From Enemella evansiae (GTDB lineage Bacteria > Actinomycetota > Actinomycetes > Propionibacteriales > Propionibacteriaceae): DNA of 64,000 bases. Position numbers and translations under genes: made by a program. The notes under the pieces were generated by a model. It saw only the letters and a program-made list of their open reading frames with translations, did no database searches and was not told the DNA's origin. Positions 1-7,097 of this stretch are shown here, piece after piece (position 1 is the first letter of the stretch; each line of letters starts with the position of its first letter). Location: NCBI RefSeq assembly GCF_002250705.1, contig NZ_NMVP01000001.1, positions 496,001-560,000 of the forward strand. Direction: 5' to 3'.

Positions 1-1555
1 CTGCCCGCGACTCGGGCCGGATCTCATCGGCCAACCGCAGCGCGCCGGCGACCCGACCGTCGACGACGACGTGCAGCACGATCGCGCCCTCGTCATTCCA
101 GGGCTCGGCGGCCGCCAGCGGGCTCGCGCCCTCCTCGGCAAGCATCGCCGGGCCACCGACCCGGACCCGCTTCCCGTCCACGGTCGCGGTGACACCGACC
201 GCGGGTGAGGAGGAGAAGTCACCCGGTTTGGGCAGCTCCAGCGAGCGTTCGCCGGCGGCCCGGACGATCGCTCGGGCCAGCGGGTGCTCGGAGTCCGTCT
301 CGGCCGCTGCGGCGTACCGGAGCAACTCCTCGGCACCGATGCCGGCATCGGCCGGTTCGATCCCGGTCACCACCGGCTCACCGCGGGTCAGCGTGCCGGT
401 CTTGTCGAACAGCACGGTGTCCACGGTCCGCATCGATTCCATCTCGACGCGGTCCTTGACCAGTACGCCGGCCCTGGCGGCGCGCTCGGTGGCGATCGAG
501 ATCACCAGCGGGATGGCCAACCCGAGGGCGTGCGGGCAGGCGATCACCAGCACCGTGATGGTGCGGACGACGGCCTCGCTGGGCATGCCGAGCAGGGACC
601 AGACGATCGCGGTGACCACCGCCGCGCCGACGGCGAACCAGAACAACCAACCGGCCGCGGTGTCGGCCAGCCGCTGCGCGCGGGAACCGGAGGCCTGGGC
701 GTCGGTGACCAGCTTCTGGATGCCGGCCAGGGTGGTGTCGTCACCGGTGGCGGACACCTCGACCCGGAGCCCGGAGTCGGTGGCGACGGTGCCGGCCACC
801 ACCGGGTCGTCGACAGTGCGCCGCACCGTGCGGGATTCGCCGGTGATCATCGACTCGTCCATGGCCGCGGTGCCGTCGACCACCCGGCCGTCGGCGGGGA
901 CGCGCCCGCCGGGGCGTACCAGGACGATGTCACCGACGCGGAGCTCGGCCGGATCGACCTGCACCACCTCGTCACCCTCGACGCGCTCCGCCCGGTCGGG
1001 CAGCAGCGCGGCCAGCGAATCCAGCGCGGAGGTGGTCTGGGCCAGCGACCGCATCTCGATCCAGTGCCCCAGCAGCATGATCACCACCAGCAGCGCCAAC
1101 TCCCACCAGAAATCCAGATGGTGCGGCAGTACGCCGAGGGTGGCCAGCCAGGACGAGACGAAGGCAACGGTCAGGGCCAGCGTGACCAGCAGCATCATGC
1201 CGGGCTTGCGGGCCCTGATCTCCGACCAGGCACCGGTCAGGAACGGGCGCCCGAACCAGAGATAGAGAATCGTGCCCAGAATGGGGGAGACCCAGCCGAG
1301 CAGTGGGAGCTGCGGCAACCGGTAGCCGATCAGGTCGGCGAACATCGGCGACAGGAAAACGGTCGGGATCGCCAGGATCAGCGAGCCCCAGAAGAGCCGC
1401 CGGAACATCGCCACGTGATCACCATGACCACCGTGACCGCCATGACCGCCGTGACCACCCTGGCTGGCTGACTGCTGATGGCCCTGGTGGTCGCCGTGTT
1501 CATCGTGTGCGGCGTGGTCGGTCTGCTGCATGTCGTGCTGCTGATGAGTGTTCAT
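1..1555 (-). CDS. copB: CopB-type heavy-metal P1B-type ATPase (3' end beyond window)
   Basis: Membrane ATPase that probably exports copper or silver. The gene runs off the window start, leaving 518 N-terminal residues. The first 48 residues are His/Gly-rich (several GHGG units) in place of a CxxC metal-binding domain, as in the CopB subgroup. Visible motifs are TGE (238-240) of the actuator domain, CPH (340-342) in the metal-transport helix, the phosphorylation site DKTGT (384-388) and the HP dipeptide (H424-P425) of the ATP-binding domain. CPH rather than CPC supports CopB over CopA. The ATG at 1555 is chosen because it precedes the His-rich tail and lies just downstream of a CsoR-like operator. 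The exact metal is inferred. Confidence 0.93.
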   Translation of the reverse strand, partial: MNTHQQHDMQQTDHAAHDEHGDHQGHQQSASQGGHGGHGGHGGHGDHVAMFRRLFWGSLILAIPTVFLSPMFADLIGYRLPQLPLLGWVSPILGTILYLWFGRPFLTGAWSEIRARKPGMMLLVTLALTVAFVSSWLATLGVLPHHLDFWWELALLVVIMLLGHWIEMRSLAQTTSALDSLAALLPDRAERVEGDEVVQVDPAELRVGDIVLVRPGGRVPADGRVVDGTAAMDESMITGESRTVRRTVDDPVVAGTVATDSGLRVEVSATGDDTTLAGIQKLVTDAQASGSRAQRLADTAAGWLFWFAVGAAVVTAIVWSLLGMPSEAVVRTITVLVIACPHALGLAIPLVISIATERAARAGVLVKDRVEMESMRTVDTVLFDKTGTLTRGEPVVTGIEPADAGIGAEELLRYAAAAETDSEHPLARAIVRAAGERSLELPKPGDFSSSPAVGVTATVDGKRVRVGGPAMLAEEGASPLAAAEPWNDEGAIVLHVVVDGRVAGALRLADEIRPESRA

Positions 1556-1576
1556 CTCGCCCCCTTCGCCACCGAC

Positions 1577-1595
1577 TATACCCCCAAGGGGTATA
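1577..1595. promoter_or_regulatory. CsoR-like copper operator
   Basis: TATACCCCCAAGGGGTATA is an almost perfect dyad of the type bound by Cu(I)-sensing CsoR repressors. It lies 22 bases upstream of the copB-like start and 53 bases upstream of the divergent polyphosphate kinase. A TATAGT hexamer on the minus strand overlaps the site, so binding would block the ATPase promoter. No csoR gene is in this window. Confidence 0.7.
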
Positions 1596-1647
1596 AGTCG
1601 GCGAGGCGTTCCGAGAACTTCCTGCCGACCCCGGCAGACTGTCGCCC

Positions 1648-2511
1648 ATGTCGCAGAAGAAGACCGCAGCAACGATCGCCGACCAGCTCAGGGTGCGCCC
1701 CGGATCCACCGTCACCGTCGACGACTTCGATCCCCGCGCCACGCCCGGCTATCCGGGTGCGGGCAAGAAGGACGCGCCGGAGCTGGTCCAGGGGATGGCC
1801 GACGAACTCTCCGACCTGCAGGAGCGGTTGTACGCGAACGGCCGCGACAACCCGGAGGCGCAGCGGGTGCTGCTGATCCTGCAGGGGCTGGACACTTCCG
1901 GCAAAGGCGGAGTGATCCGGCACAGCGCCGGCATGGTGGATCCGCAGGGCATCCAGCTGCACGCCTTCAAGGCGCCGACCGAGGAGGAGCGCAAGCACGA
2001 CTACCTCTGGCGGATCCGGCGCGAGCTGCCGACCGCGGGCATGATCGGCATCTTCGACCGCTCGCAGTACGAGGACGTGCTGATCGCCCGCGTGGACGAC
2101 CTGGTCCCGGAATCGGTGTGGAGCAAGCGATTCGACGAGATCAACGCCTTCGAGGCCGAGGTCGCCGCGCAGGGCACCACGATCATCAAGTGCTTCCTCA
2201 ACGTCTCCCACGACAAGCAGAAGGAACGCCTGCTGGAGCGCCTGGACAACCCCGAGAAGTACTGGAAGTACAACCCCGGTGACGTCGACACCCGCAGCAA
2301 GTGGTCGGCCTACATGGCGGCGTACGCCGACGTGCTGACCCGCTGCTCGACCGAGGTCGCACCCTGGTACGTGATTCCGGCGGATCGCAAGTGGTACCGC
2401 AACTGGGCGGTCGCCACGCTGCTGTTGGAGCACCTGCGGAAACTCGACCCGCAATGGCCGCCGGCCGACTTCGATGTCGCCGAACAGCGCCGGCGGGTCG
2501 AGGAGAGCTGA
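1648..2511 (+). CDS. ppk2: PPK2-family polyphosphate kinase
   Basis: Cytoplasmic kinase that transfers phosphate between polyphosphate and nucleotides. The 287-residue length is normal for single-domain PPK2. Walker A GLDTSGKGG is at residues 80-88, the Walker B region FDRSQYEDVL at 136-145, and the basic lid region around DNPEKYWKYNPGDVDTRSKW at 200-219. The start at 1648 lies after the shared divergent promoter region and begins MSQKKTAAT, a usual N-terminus. Direction (NDP to NTP or NMP to NDP) cannot be settled here. Together with the PPi-dependent phosphofructokinase further on, it points to heavy use of condensed phosphates. Confidence 0.93.
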   Translation: MSQKKTAATIADQLRVRPGSTVTVDDFDPRATPGYPGAGKKDAPELVQGMADELSDLQERLYANGRDNPEAQRVLLILQGLDTSGKGGVIRHSAGMVDPQGIQLHAFKAPTEEERKHDYLWRIRRELPTAGMIGIFDRSQYEDVLIARVDDLVPESVWSKRFDEINAFEAEVAAQGTTIIKCFLNVSHDKQKERLLERLDNPEKYWKYNPGDVDTRSKWSAYMAAYADVLTRCSTEVAPWYVIPADRKWYRNWAVATLLLEHLRKLDPQWPPADFDVAEQRRRVEES

Positions 2512-2600
2512 TCAGCGCACGTAGTGGGCCGGCGGGGCCGGATGGGCCGGGCAGGGGCCCAAGCGCACGGACATGCAGTAGTCGGAATCGACCGCCTGGT

Positions 2601-2620
2601 AACCCCAGTCAGAGGGGGTT
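2601..2620. terminator. Possible bidirectional hairpin between convergent genes
   Basis: AACCCC and GGGGTT can pair around an 8-base loop between the converging ppk2 and chelatase genes. The stem is only 6 bp and no long T run follows, so support is weak. The rest of 2512-2686 holds no convincing gene. Confidence 0.3.
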
Positions 2621-2686
2621 TGATCATGGACGGTCGGGACCACTGCATGTCCCAGCGCACCGAGCGCGGGCCGAGGGCCGTGCGGG

Positions 2687-3490
2687 TCAGCCGGCGACGA
2701 CGCTGAGGTGCCGGTCGGTACCGGTCTCGGGCTGCTCGCGCTCCAGGCCGACATCGACCATGCCCATCGCGGCGACGGCGTATCGACCCCAGGCGATCTC
2801 GAGCAGTTCCTGCTGAGCACCCAGCGGCTCGGAGACCGCGACCGCACCGGCGCGGAGAGCCTGGTCGGCCTGGGTCTGCCAGGCCTCGTCGGGGGCCAGG
2901 AAGAGCGAGCCGACCGCGATGTGCCGACGGCCCTGGGCGCGCAGCGAGGCGATCGCTGCGGCCGTGCCGGGGCCGGTGCCATTGGCGTTCGCGGTGATCA
3001 CCGGCAGCTTGTGGTGCATCGACCACTGCCTGGCCCGCCGGGCCAGCAGCGACTGGCTGCGCTGATCGGCGGCACCCTCCGCCGCGAGCACCAGGCCATC
3101 CAGTTCGGCGATGTGGGCACTGGCCAGGGCGGCCCGCAGCTTTCGGTCCACCAGGCCCAGCAGGGAGGCCTCGGGGCCCACCGGTCGGGCGATCGAGAAG
3201 CGCAGGCGGGGGTGGGAGGCGCGCACCTTGTCGACCATCGTCTCCACCCGCTCGTCCGGCACGAAGGTGGCCGAGAGGTTGGTCGAGATGAAGACGACCT
3301 CCTCGGTCCGGGTCCGGGCGATCCGGGAGATCACCTGCGGTCCGGACGGGGGACAGTGGTCGAGAAAGGCGGTGTGGACAGAAATCTCCGGCTTCATCTC
3401 CTGCATCCGCACACGCATCTCATGCGCCACCTCGGCGACCAGGGGGCTGGTGCTGCCGTGGGCCAACAGGACGAGGGCTGGAGCTGCCAT
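2687..3490 (-). CDS. CbiX/SirB-type sirohydrochlorin chelatase
   Basis: Predicted to insert cobalt or ferrous iron into sirohydrochlorin, toward cobalamin or siroheme. The 267-residue product opens with ALVLLAHGSTSP, the family hallmark with the metal-binding His of the first CbiX half, followed by a second half-domain (VGSLFLAP near residue 200). The reading frame is open for 74 codons upstream, but that stretch is Arg/Pro-rich and unlike the family, so the ATG at 3490 is chosen. The gene stands alone, so iron versus cobalt is undecided. Confidence 0.82.
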   Translation of the reverse strand: MAAPALVLLAHGSTSPLVAEVAHEMRVRMQEMKPEISVHTAFLDHCPPSGPQVISRIARTRTEEVVFISTNLSATFVPDERVETMVDKVRASHPRLRFSIARPVGPEASLLGLVDRKLRAALASAHIAELDGLVLAAEGAADQRSQSLLARRARQWSMHHKLPVITANANGTGPGTAAAIASLRAQGRRHIAVGSLFLAPDEAWQTQADQALRAGAVAVSEPLGAQQELLEIAWGRYAVAAMGMVDVGLEREQPETGTDRHLSVVAG

Positions 3491-3660
3491 CTCAGTGCCT
3501 TCCAGAGATCGGGGGAGCAGGTCCCCGGGCGGCGCCCGGGCGTACCCACCCCTGAGCGGGTTCGGCGGCGATGCCGGGGACCGAGGGGCTCTTCGTTGTC
3601 GTGGTGGACAACGAACCCATCCGCGCGGGATTGCCGTGCCGATGGAACCTTGTCTCGGTA
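3491..3660 (-). promoter_or_regulatory. Structured 5' leader of the chelatase gene (possible riboswitch)
   Basis: The mRNA leader can form a 9-bp perfect stem (TTCGTTGTC/GACAACGAA, 3592-3615, 6-base loop) and a 7-bp stem (CCCGGGC/GCCCGGG, 3524-3540, 3-base loop). Between them it carries GCCGCCGAACCCG and later GGGGACC, reminiscent of actinobacterial ydaO (c-di-AMP) riboswitches. No cobalamin (B12) box was found. The class is a guess. A further dyad TCTCA-N5-TGAGA sits upstream at 3707-3721. Confidence 0.35.
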
Positions 3661-3757
3661 TCCGGGCCCCACTAAATCGCCTATAGGGGTATGCCCACAA
3701 CCTATTTCTCAAATAATGAGATCGAAATCCAGAATATGGACAAGATGTGCCGAGTGG

Positions 3758-4735
3758 TCAGATCGACGGCCCCTCGGGGTCGTCATCCCGCTCCAGCACG
3801 TGATCGGCCTGTTCCGGGGTGATGCCCGCGAATCGCGGGGTGACCTTGGCGATCGCGGCGTTCAGCGCGCCACCGACGAGCACCGCGAAGGCCACCAGAT
3901 AGAGCCAGGCCAGCAGCGCGATGGGCGCGGCCAGCGGCCCGAAGATGGTGGCGCTGCCGGAGATCACCAGGATCACCCAGCGCAGTGCGGAGGACCCGAT
4001 CACCCAGATCAGCACCGCGACCACCGCGCCCGGGAGGTGGGCCCGCCAGCGGTTGCGTACCGGGGTCGCCAGATAGAGCAGTGAACCGAGCACCAGGACC
4101 GACGCCAGCAGCACCACCGGCCAGTAAGCCATGCCGAGCCAGCCCACCACGTCCGGCAGCACCCGATCGACCAGTCCGGGTCCGGCCACCACCAGCGGCA
4201 GGGTGATCGCGCCACCGATGAGGAAGGCCACGTAGACCCCGAAGGACAGGATGCGGGTCCGGACGATGCCGCGCTGACCGGCCAGCCCATACATGATCGT
4301 GATCGTGTCGACGAAGACCGCCATTGCCCGGGAGCCGGACCACAGGGCGACCAGGAAGCCCAGTGAGACGATTTCGAAGCGGGGTTGGCCCAGCACGTCA
4401 TCCAGCGTGGGGGCGATGATCTGCTGCACCGCGTCGGGAGTGATGAACCGGGATGCGTAGTGCAGGATCTGTGCCCGGAATCCTTCCACGGTGGTCACCG
4501 GGACACGGGCCGCGATCACACCCACCGCGCCGGCCAGGCCGAAGATCAGCGGCGGCAAGGAGAGGATGGCGAAGAAGGCCACCTCGGCGGCCAATCCGGT
4601 GACCCGATAACGCAGGCACGCGGTCACCGTGTGCCAGACGATCCGGCCGAGGGCGCGGAGACGTCCGGCAGCACCTCGGGTGCCGCGGGACTTGGCGATC
4701 GGGTCGGGCATGTGCAGAACGATCCCTGTCAGCAT
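3758..4735 (-). CDS. YihY/virulence factor BrkB family membrane protein
   Basis: Inner-membrane protein of unknown function in the YihY/BrkB family (historically mis-named ribonuclease BN). The 325 residues contain about six hydrophobic segments. The first is preceded by YRVTGLAAEVAFFAILSL, matching the conserved family N-terminus, and an acidic tail (EQADHVLERDDDPEG) follows the last. An alternative ATG at 4711 (MPDPIAKS) is equally plausible because neither start has a strong ribosome site. A distant paralogue is at 55106-56431. Confidence 0.85.
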   Translation of the reverse strand: MLTGIVLHMPDPIAKSRGTRGAAGRLRALGRIVWHTVTACLRYRVTGLAAEVAFFAILSLPPLIFGLAGAVGVIAARVPVTTVEGFRAQILHYASRFITPDAVQQIIAPTLDDVLGQPRFEIVSLGFLVALWSGSRAMAVFVDTITIMYGLAGQRGIVRTRILSFGVYVAFLIGGAITLPLVVAGPGLVDRVLPDVVGWLGMAYWPVVLLASVLVLGSLLYLATPVRNRWRAHLPGAVVAVLIWVIGSSALRWVILVISGSATIFGPLAAPIALLAWLYLVAFAVLVGGALNAAIAKVTPRFAGITPEQADHVLERDDDPEGPSI

Positions 4736-4857
4736 GGGGGAAGGACTCTCGACTCGGGACTAACTGCCCACATGGTGACAGTCGGCCATGCCGGGGGCCG
4801 GTTTCCCACGCCGACCGTTTCCGATCGGTTACCGGAGGGCAGCGTTCTGCGTGGGAT

Positions 4858-5286
4858 TCACTGCTGGACGTACGCCTCCAGCTGGTCGCGTTCGTCGGTG
4901 AGCTGGTTGATCCGGTGCTTGACGACGTCGCCGATGCTGACGATCGCGGTCAGTCGATCCTCGACGAGGACCGGGACGTGGCGGATCCGGCGCTCGGTCA
5001 TCTGTTCGGCCAGGTCGGCGATGTCGTCGTCCGGGCCGCAGGTGTGCACCTCGACGGTCATGATCTGCCCGATCGGCTGGTCGAGCACGTCGGCACCGGT
5101 GTCGGCGAGCCGGCGGACCACGTCGCGCTCACTGACGATGCCGTTGACCGAGGTGCCGTCGGAGGAGACGACGACGGCTCCGATGCGATGGTCGCGCAGC
5201 AGTTCGACCAGGGTGCGGACCGTCTCGTCGGGGGTGATGGTGACGACATCACCACCCTTGCGTTGCAGAACGTCGTTGACTCTCAT
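4858..5286 (-). CDS. Tandem CBS-domain protein
   Basis: A 142-residue soluble protein made of two CBS domains (about 1-62 and 70-128), which usually bind adenine nucleotides and sense energy or redox state. GIVSERDVVRRL and TAIVSIGDVV are the typical ends of each CBS motif. A short helical tail (INQLTDERDQLEAYV) follows. No effector domain is fused, and it is not in an obvious operon, so its partner is unknown. Confidence 0.9.
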   Translation of the reverse strand: MRVNDVLQRKGGDVVTITPDETVRTLVELLRDHRIGAVVVSSDGTSVNGIVSERDVVRRLADTGADVLDQPIGQIMTVEVHTCGPDDDIADLAEQMTERRIRHVPVLVEDRLTAIVSIGDVVKHRINQLTDERDQLEAYVQQ

Positions 5287-5340
5287 GACCCCACGTTAGT
5301 GGGCTGGGTCACACCTGGCCAGAGCGCCGCGCGAACTGGC

Positions 5341-6303
5341 TCATCCCAGTGCGGTGATGCTGTCCGCGACCCAACCGATCACCGCCGGCGCGTCACCCGA
5401 GCGGACGTGGGTGACCACTGCCCGGCCGTCGAGCTCGGGGCGATCCCGCGGGTCCAGGAAGGTCGCACCCCGGCCCGCGCCGTGCTCGTGGTCCACCTGT
5501 ACCCGGACCTGACGGGTGGAGAACAGCTCGGGGCGGACCAGGGCAGCGACCGCGACGGCGTCGTGCAGCGCCATGCCGGTGCGCCCCCGTGCCCGCTGCT
5601 CGGCCAGATAGGACCGGGCGATCCGCGCGGCCAGGTCACCGGTCTGCGAGGACGCCGCCAGCTCGGCGAGCCACGAGTCGTCGAAGGTGATGCTCTGGGT
5701 GAGATCCAGACCGACCATGGTGACCGGCACCGCATCGGAGAAGACCCGTTCGGCGGCCTCGGGATCGCAACTGAGGTTGAATTCCGCGGCGGCGGTGGTG
5801 TTGCCCCGGCCGTCGCCACCGCCCATCATCACGATCCGTTCGATCCGTTCGCGCAGGTCCGGCCGGGCGGCCAGTGTGATGGCCACGTTGGTCAGCGGGC
5901 CGAGCGCGATGATCGTGACCGGGCGGTCGGTGGACTCCAGCACCCGGGCATGCACGGTGCTGGCCGGTACCGGTGCCGGCAACCGGTCCGGGAGGGGCAG
6001 CAGGTCGGCCGCGCCACCGAGACCGTCGGTGCCGTGGATGTCGTGGATGGGGTCCGCACCGGGCTCCACGAGCGGACGCTCCGCGCCCCGGCCGAGCAGG
6101 GTGTCGGCGCTGCGCTCACCGAGCCGGGTCAGCGCGCGGAGGGCGTTCTCCCGGGTCATCGAACCAGGCACGTTGCCGTAGCTGGTCGTCACCGCGCGGA
6201 CCTCGAGGCGGTCACAGCCGTACGCCGCCCAGAGGGCGAGCAGATCGTCGACTCCGGGGTCGGTGTCGATGATCACCGGAGTGCGGGTGGGGTCGTCGGT
6301 CAC
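5341..6303 (-). CDS. Inosine-uridine preferring nucleoside hydrolase
   Basis: Hydrolyses ribonucleosides to base plus ribose for purine/pyrimidine salvage. The N-terminus VIIDTDPGVDDLLAL carries the Asp cluster that binds the catalytic calcium. Also present are ALGPLTNVAITLA, the VMMGGG segment and a late conserved Asp in MALHDAVAVAAL. The GTG at 6303 is chosen: AGGAGG lies 5-6 bases upstream and the product then starts just before the family motif. Longer upstream reading gives an Arg-rich, unrelated extension. The 320-residue length fits the family. Confidence 0.92.
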   Translation of the reverse strand: MTDDPTRTPVIIDTDPGVDDLLALWAAYGCDRLEVRAVTTSYGNVPGSMTRENALRALTRLGERSADTLLGRGAERPLVEPGADPIHDIHGTDGLGGAADLLPLPDRLPAPVPASTVHARVLESTDRPVTIIALGPLTNVAITLAARPDLRERIERIVMMGGGDGRGNTTAAAEFNLSCDPEAAERVFSDAVPVTMVGLDLTQSITFDDSWLAELAASSQTGDLAARIARSYLAEQRARGRTGMALHDAVAVAALVRPELFSTRQVRVQVDHEHGAGRGATFLDPRDRPELDGRAVVTHVRSGDAPAVIGWVADSITALG

Positions 6304-6361
6304 GTGTCCTCCTGGTGAACAAGGGAATCCGCGAACTCCACCGCGACCGGCCAACGGTCGG

Positions 6362-7006
6362 TCAGCGCCGCAGATCTCGCGGGTCGATGCCACCCCGGCG
6401 CCTGCGGGACTGCGGGCGCTCCTCGGGGCCGCTCTCGGCCCAGCCCTCCAGGAAGCCGCTGGCGAGCACGTGACCCGCCACCCGCGGCAGCACCTCGGCC
6501 AGCCCGCTGAGGGTGCCCGGCAGCACCACGTCGAGGGCATAGAGGTGGAAGCCATAGCGGTGCACACCGTGGTTCGGGATCGGGCGCGGGCCCTGGTAAC
6601 CGCGGCGGTTCAGTGTGCCGGGCAGCAGGCGTACCTGGGCCGAATCCGCACCCAGCGCACCCTGCGGCAGATGGGTCAGCGCCGGGTCGAGCAAGGCCAG
6701 GGCATGCACGATCGGCTTCTTCAGCGGAGCATCGATGTCCTCAATGATCAGCAGCAACTGCTCGGTCCCCTCGGGTGCGCCGTGCCAGGCGAGGGCGGGG
6801 GAGAGGTTCTCACCCTGCGGCGCCGCGCGATGCGGCGCGGGAATCGTGCCCTGATGCGAAAAATCCGGGCTGACAAGGGAGATCTCGGCGGGTGCCTGCA
6901 GCTCGGGAGCCTGTCGCACGCTGTGGCGTACGCCCGCCCGCCGGTTGCGCAGGGCACGGCCGAGCACGGGCATCAACTGCTCTTTGAGCTTCGGTGCGAT
7001 CGCCAT
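6362..7006 (-). CDS. YbhB/YbcL-type PEBP (Raf kinase inhibitor-like) protein
   Basis: A 214-residue phosphatidylethanolamine-binding-like protein. The core contains NLSPALAWHGAPEGTEQLLLIIEDIDAP and, later, GVHRYGFHLYALD, both typical of bacterial YbhB/YbcL proteins whose ligand is unknown. An N-terminal extension of about 40 residues and a basic tail (RPQSRRRRGG) are additions. No signal peptide is visible. Transcribed divergently from the UvrA-like gene. Confidence 0.85.
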   Translation of the reverse strand: MAIAPKLKEQLMPVLGRALRNRRAGVRHSVRQAPELQAPAEISLVSPDFSHQGTIPAPHRAAPQGENLSPALAWHGAPEGTEQLLLIIEDIDAPLKKPIVHALALLDPALTHLPQGALGADSAQVRLLPGTLNRRGYQGPRPIPNHGVHRYGFHLYALDVVLPGTLSGLAEVLPRVAGHVLASGFLEGWAESGPEERPQSRRRRGGIDPRDLRR

Positions 7007-7097
7007 CGGGCCAGTTTACCGAGCAGGCTGCGGTCACACTCACCGGTGACGCCGCGTCAGGCCATTAGTCTGACCGCAGATCGAGGAGAGGAAGACG

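Noticed and set aside
2512..2686. Possible small minus-strand ORF with a Pro/Cys-rich end (DSDYCMSVRLGPCPAH)
   Set aside because: No start codon with a ribosome site in frame, and the frame continues antisense-like into the chelatase gene.
3491..3660. Cobalamin riboswitch before the CbiX-like gene
   Set aside because: No B12 box or the expected GGGAA...GCCACTG pattern was found.
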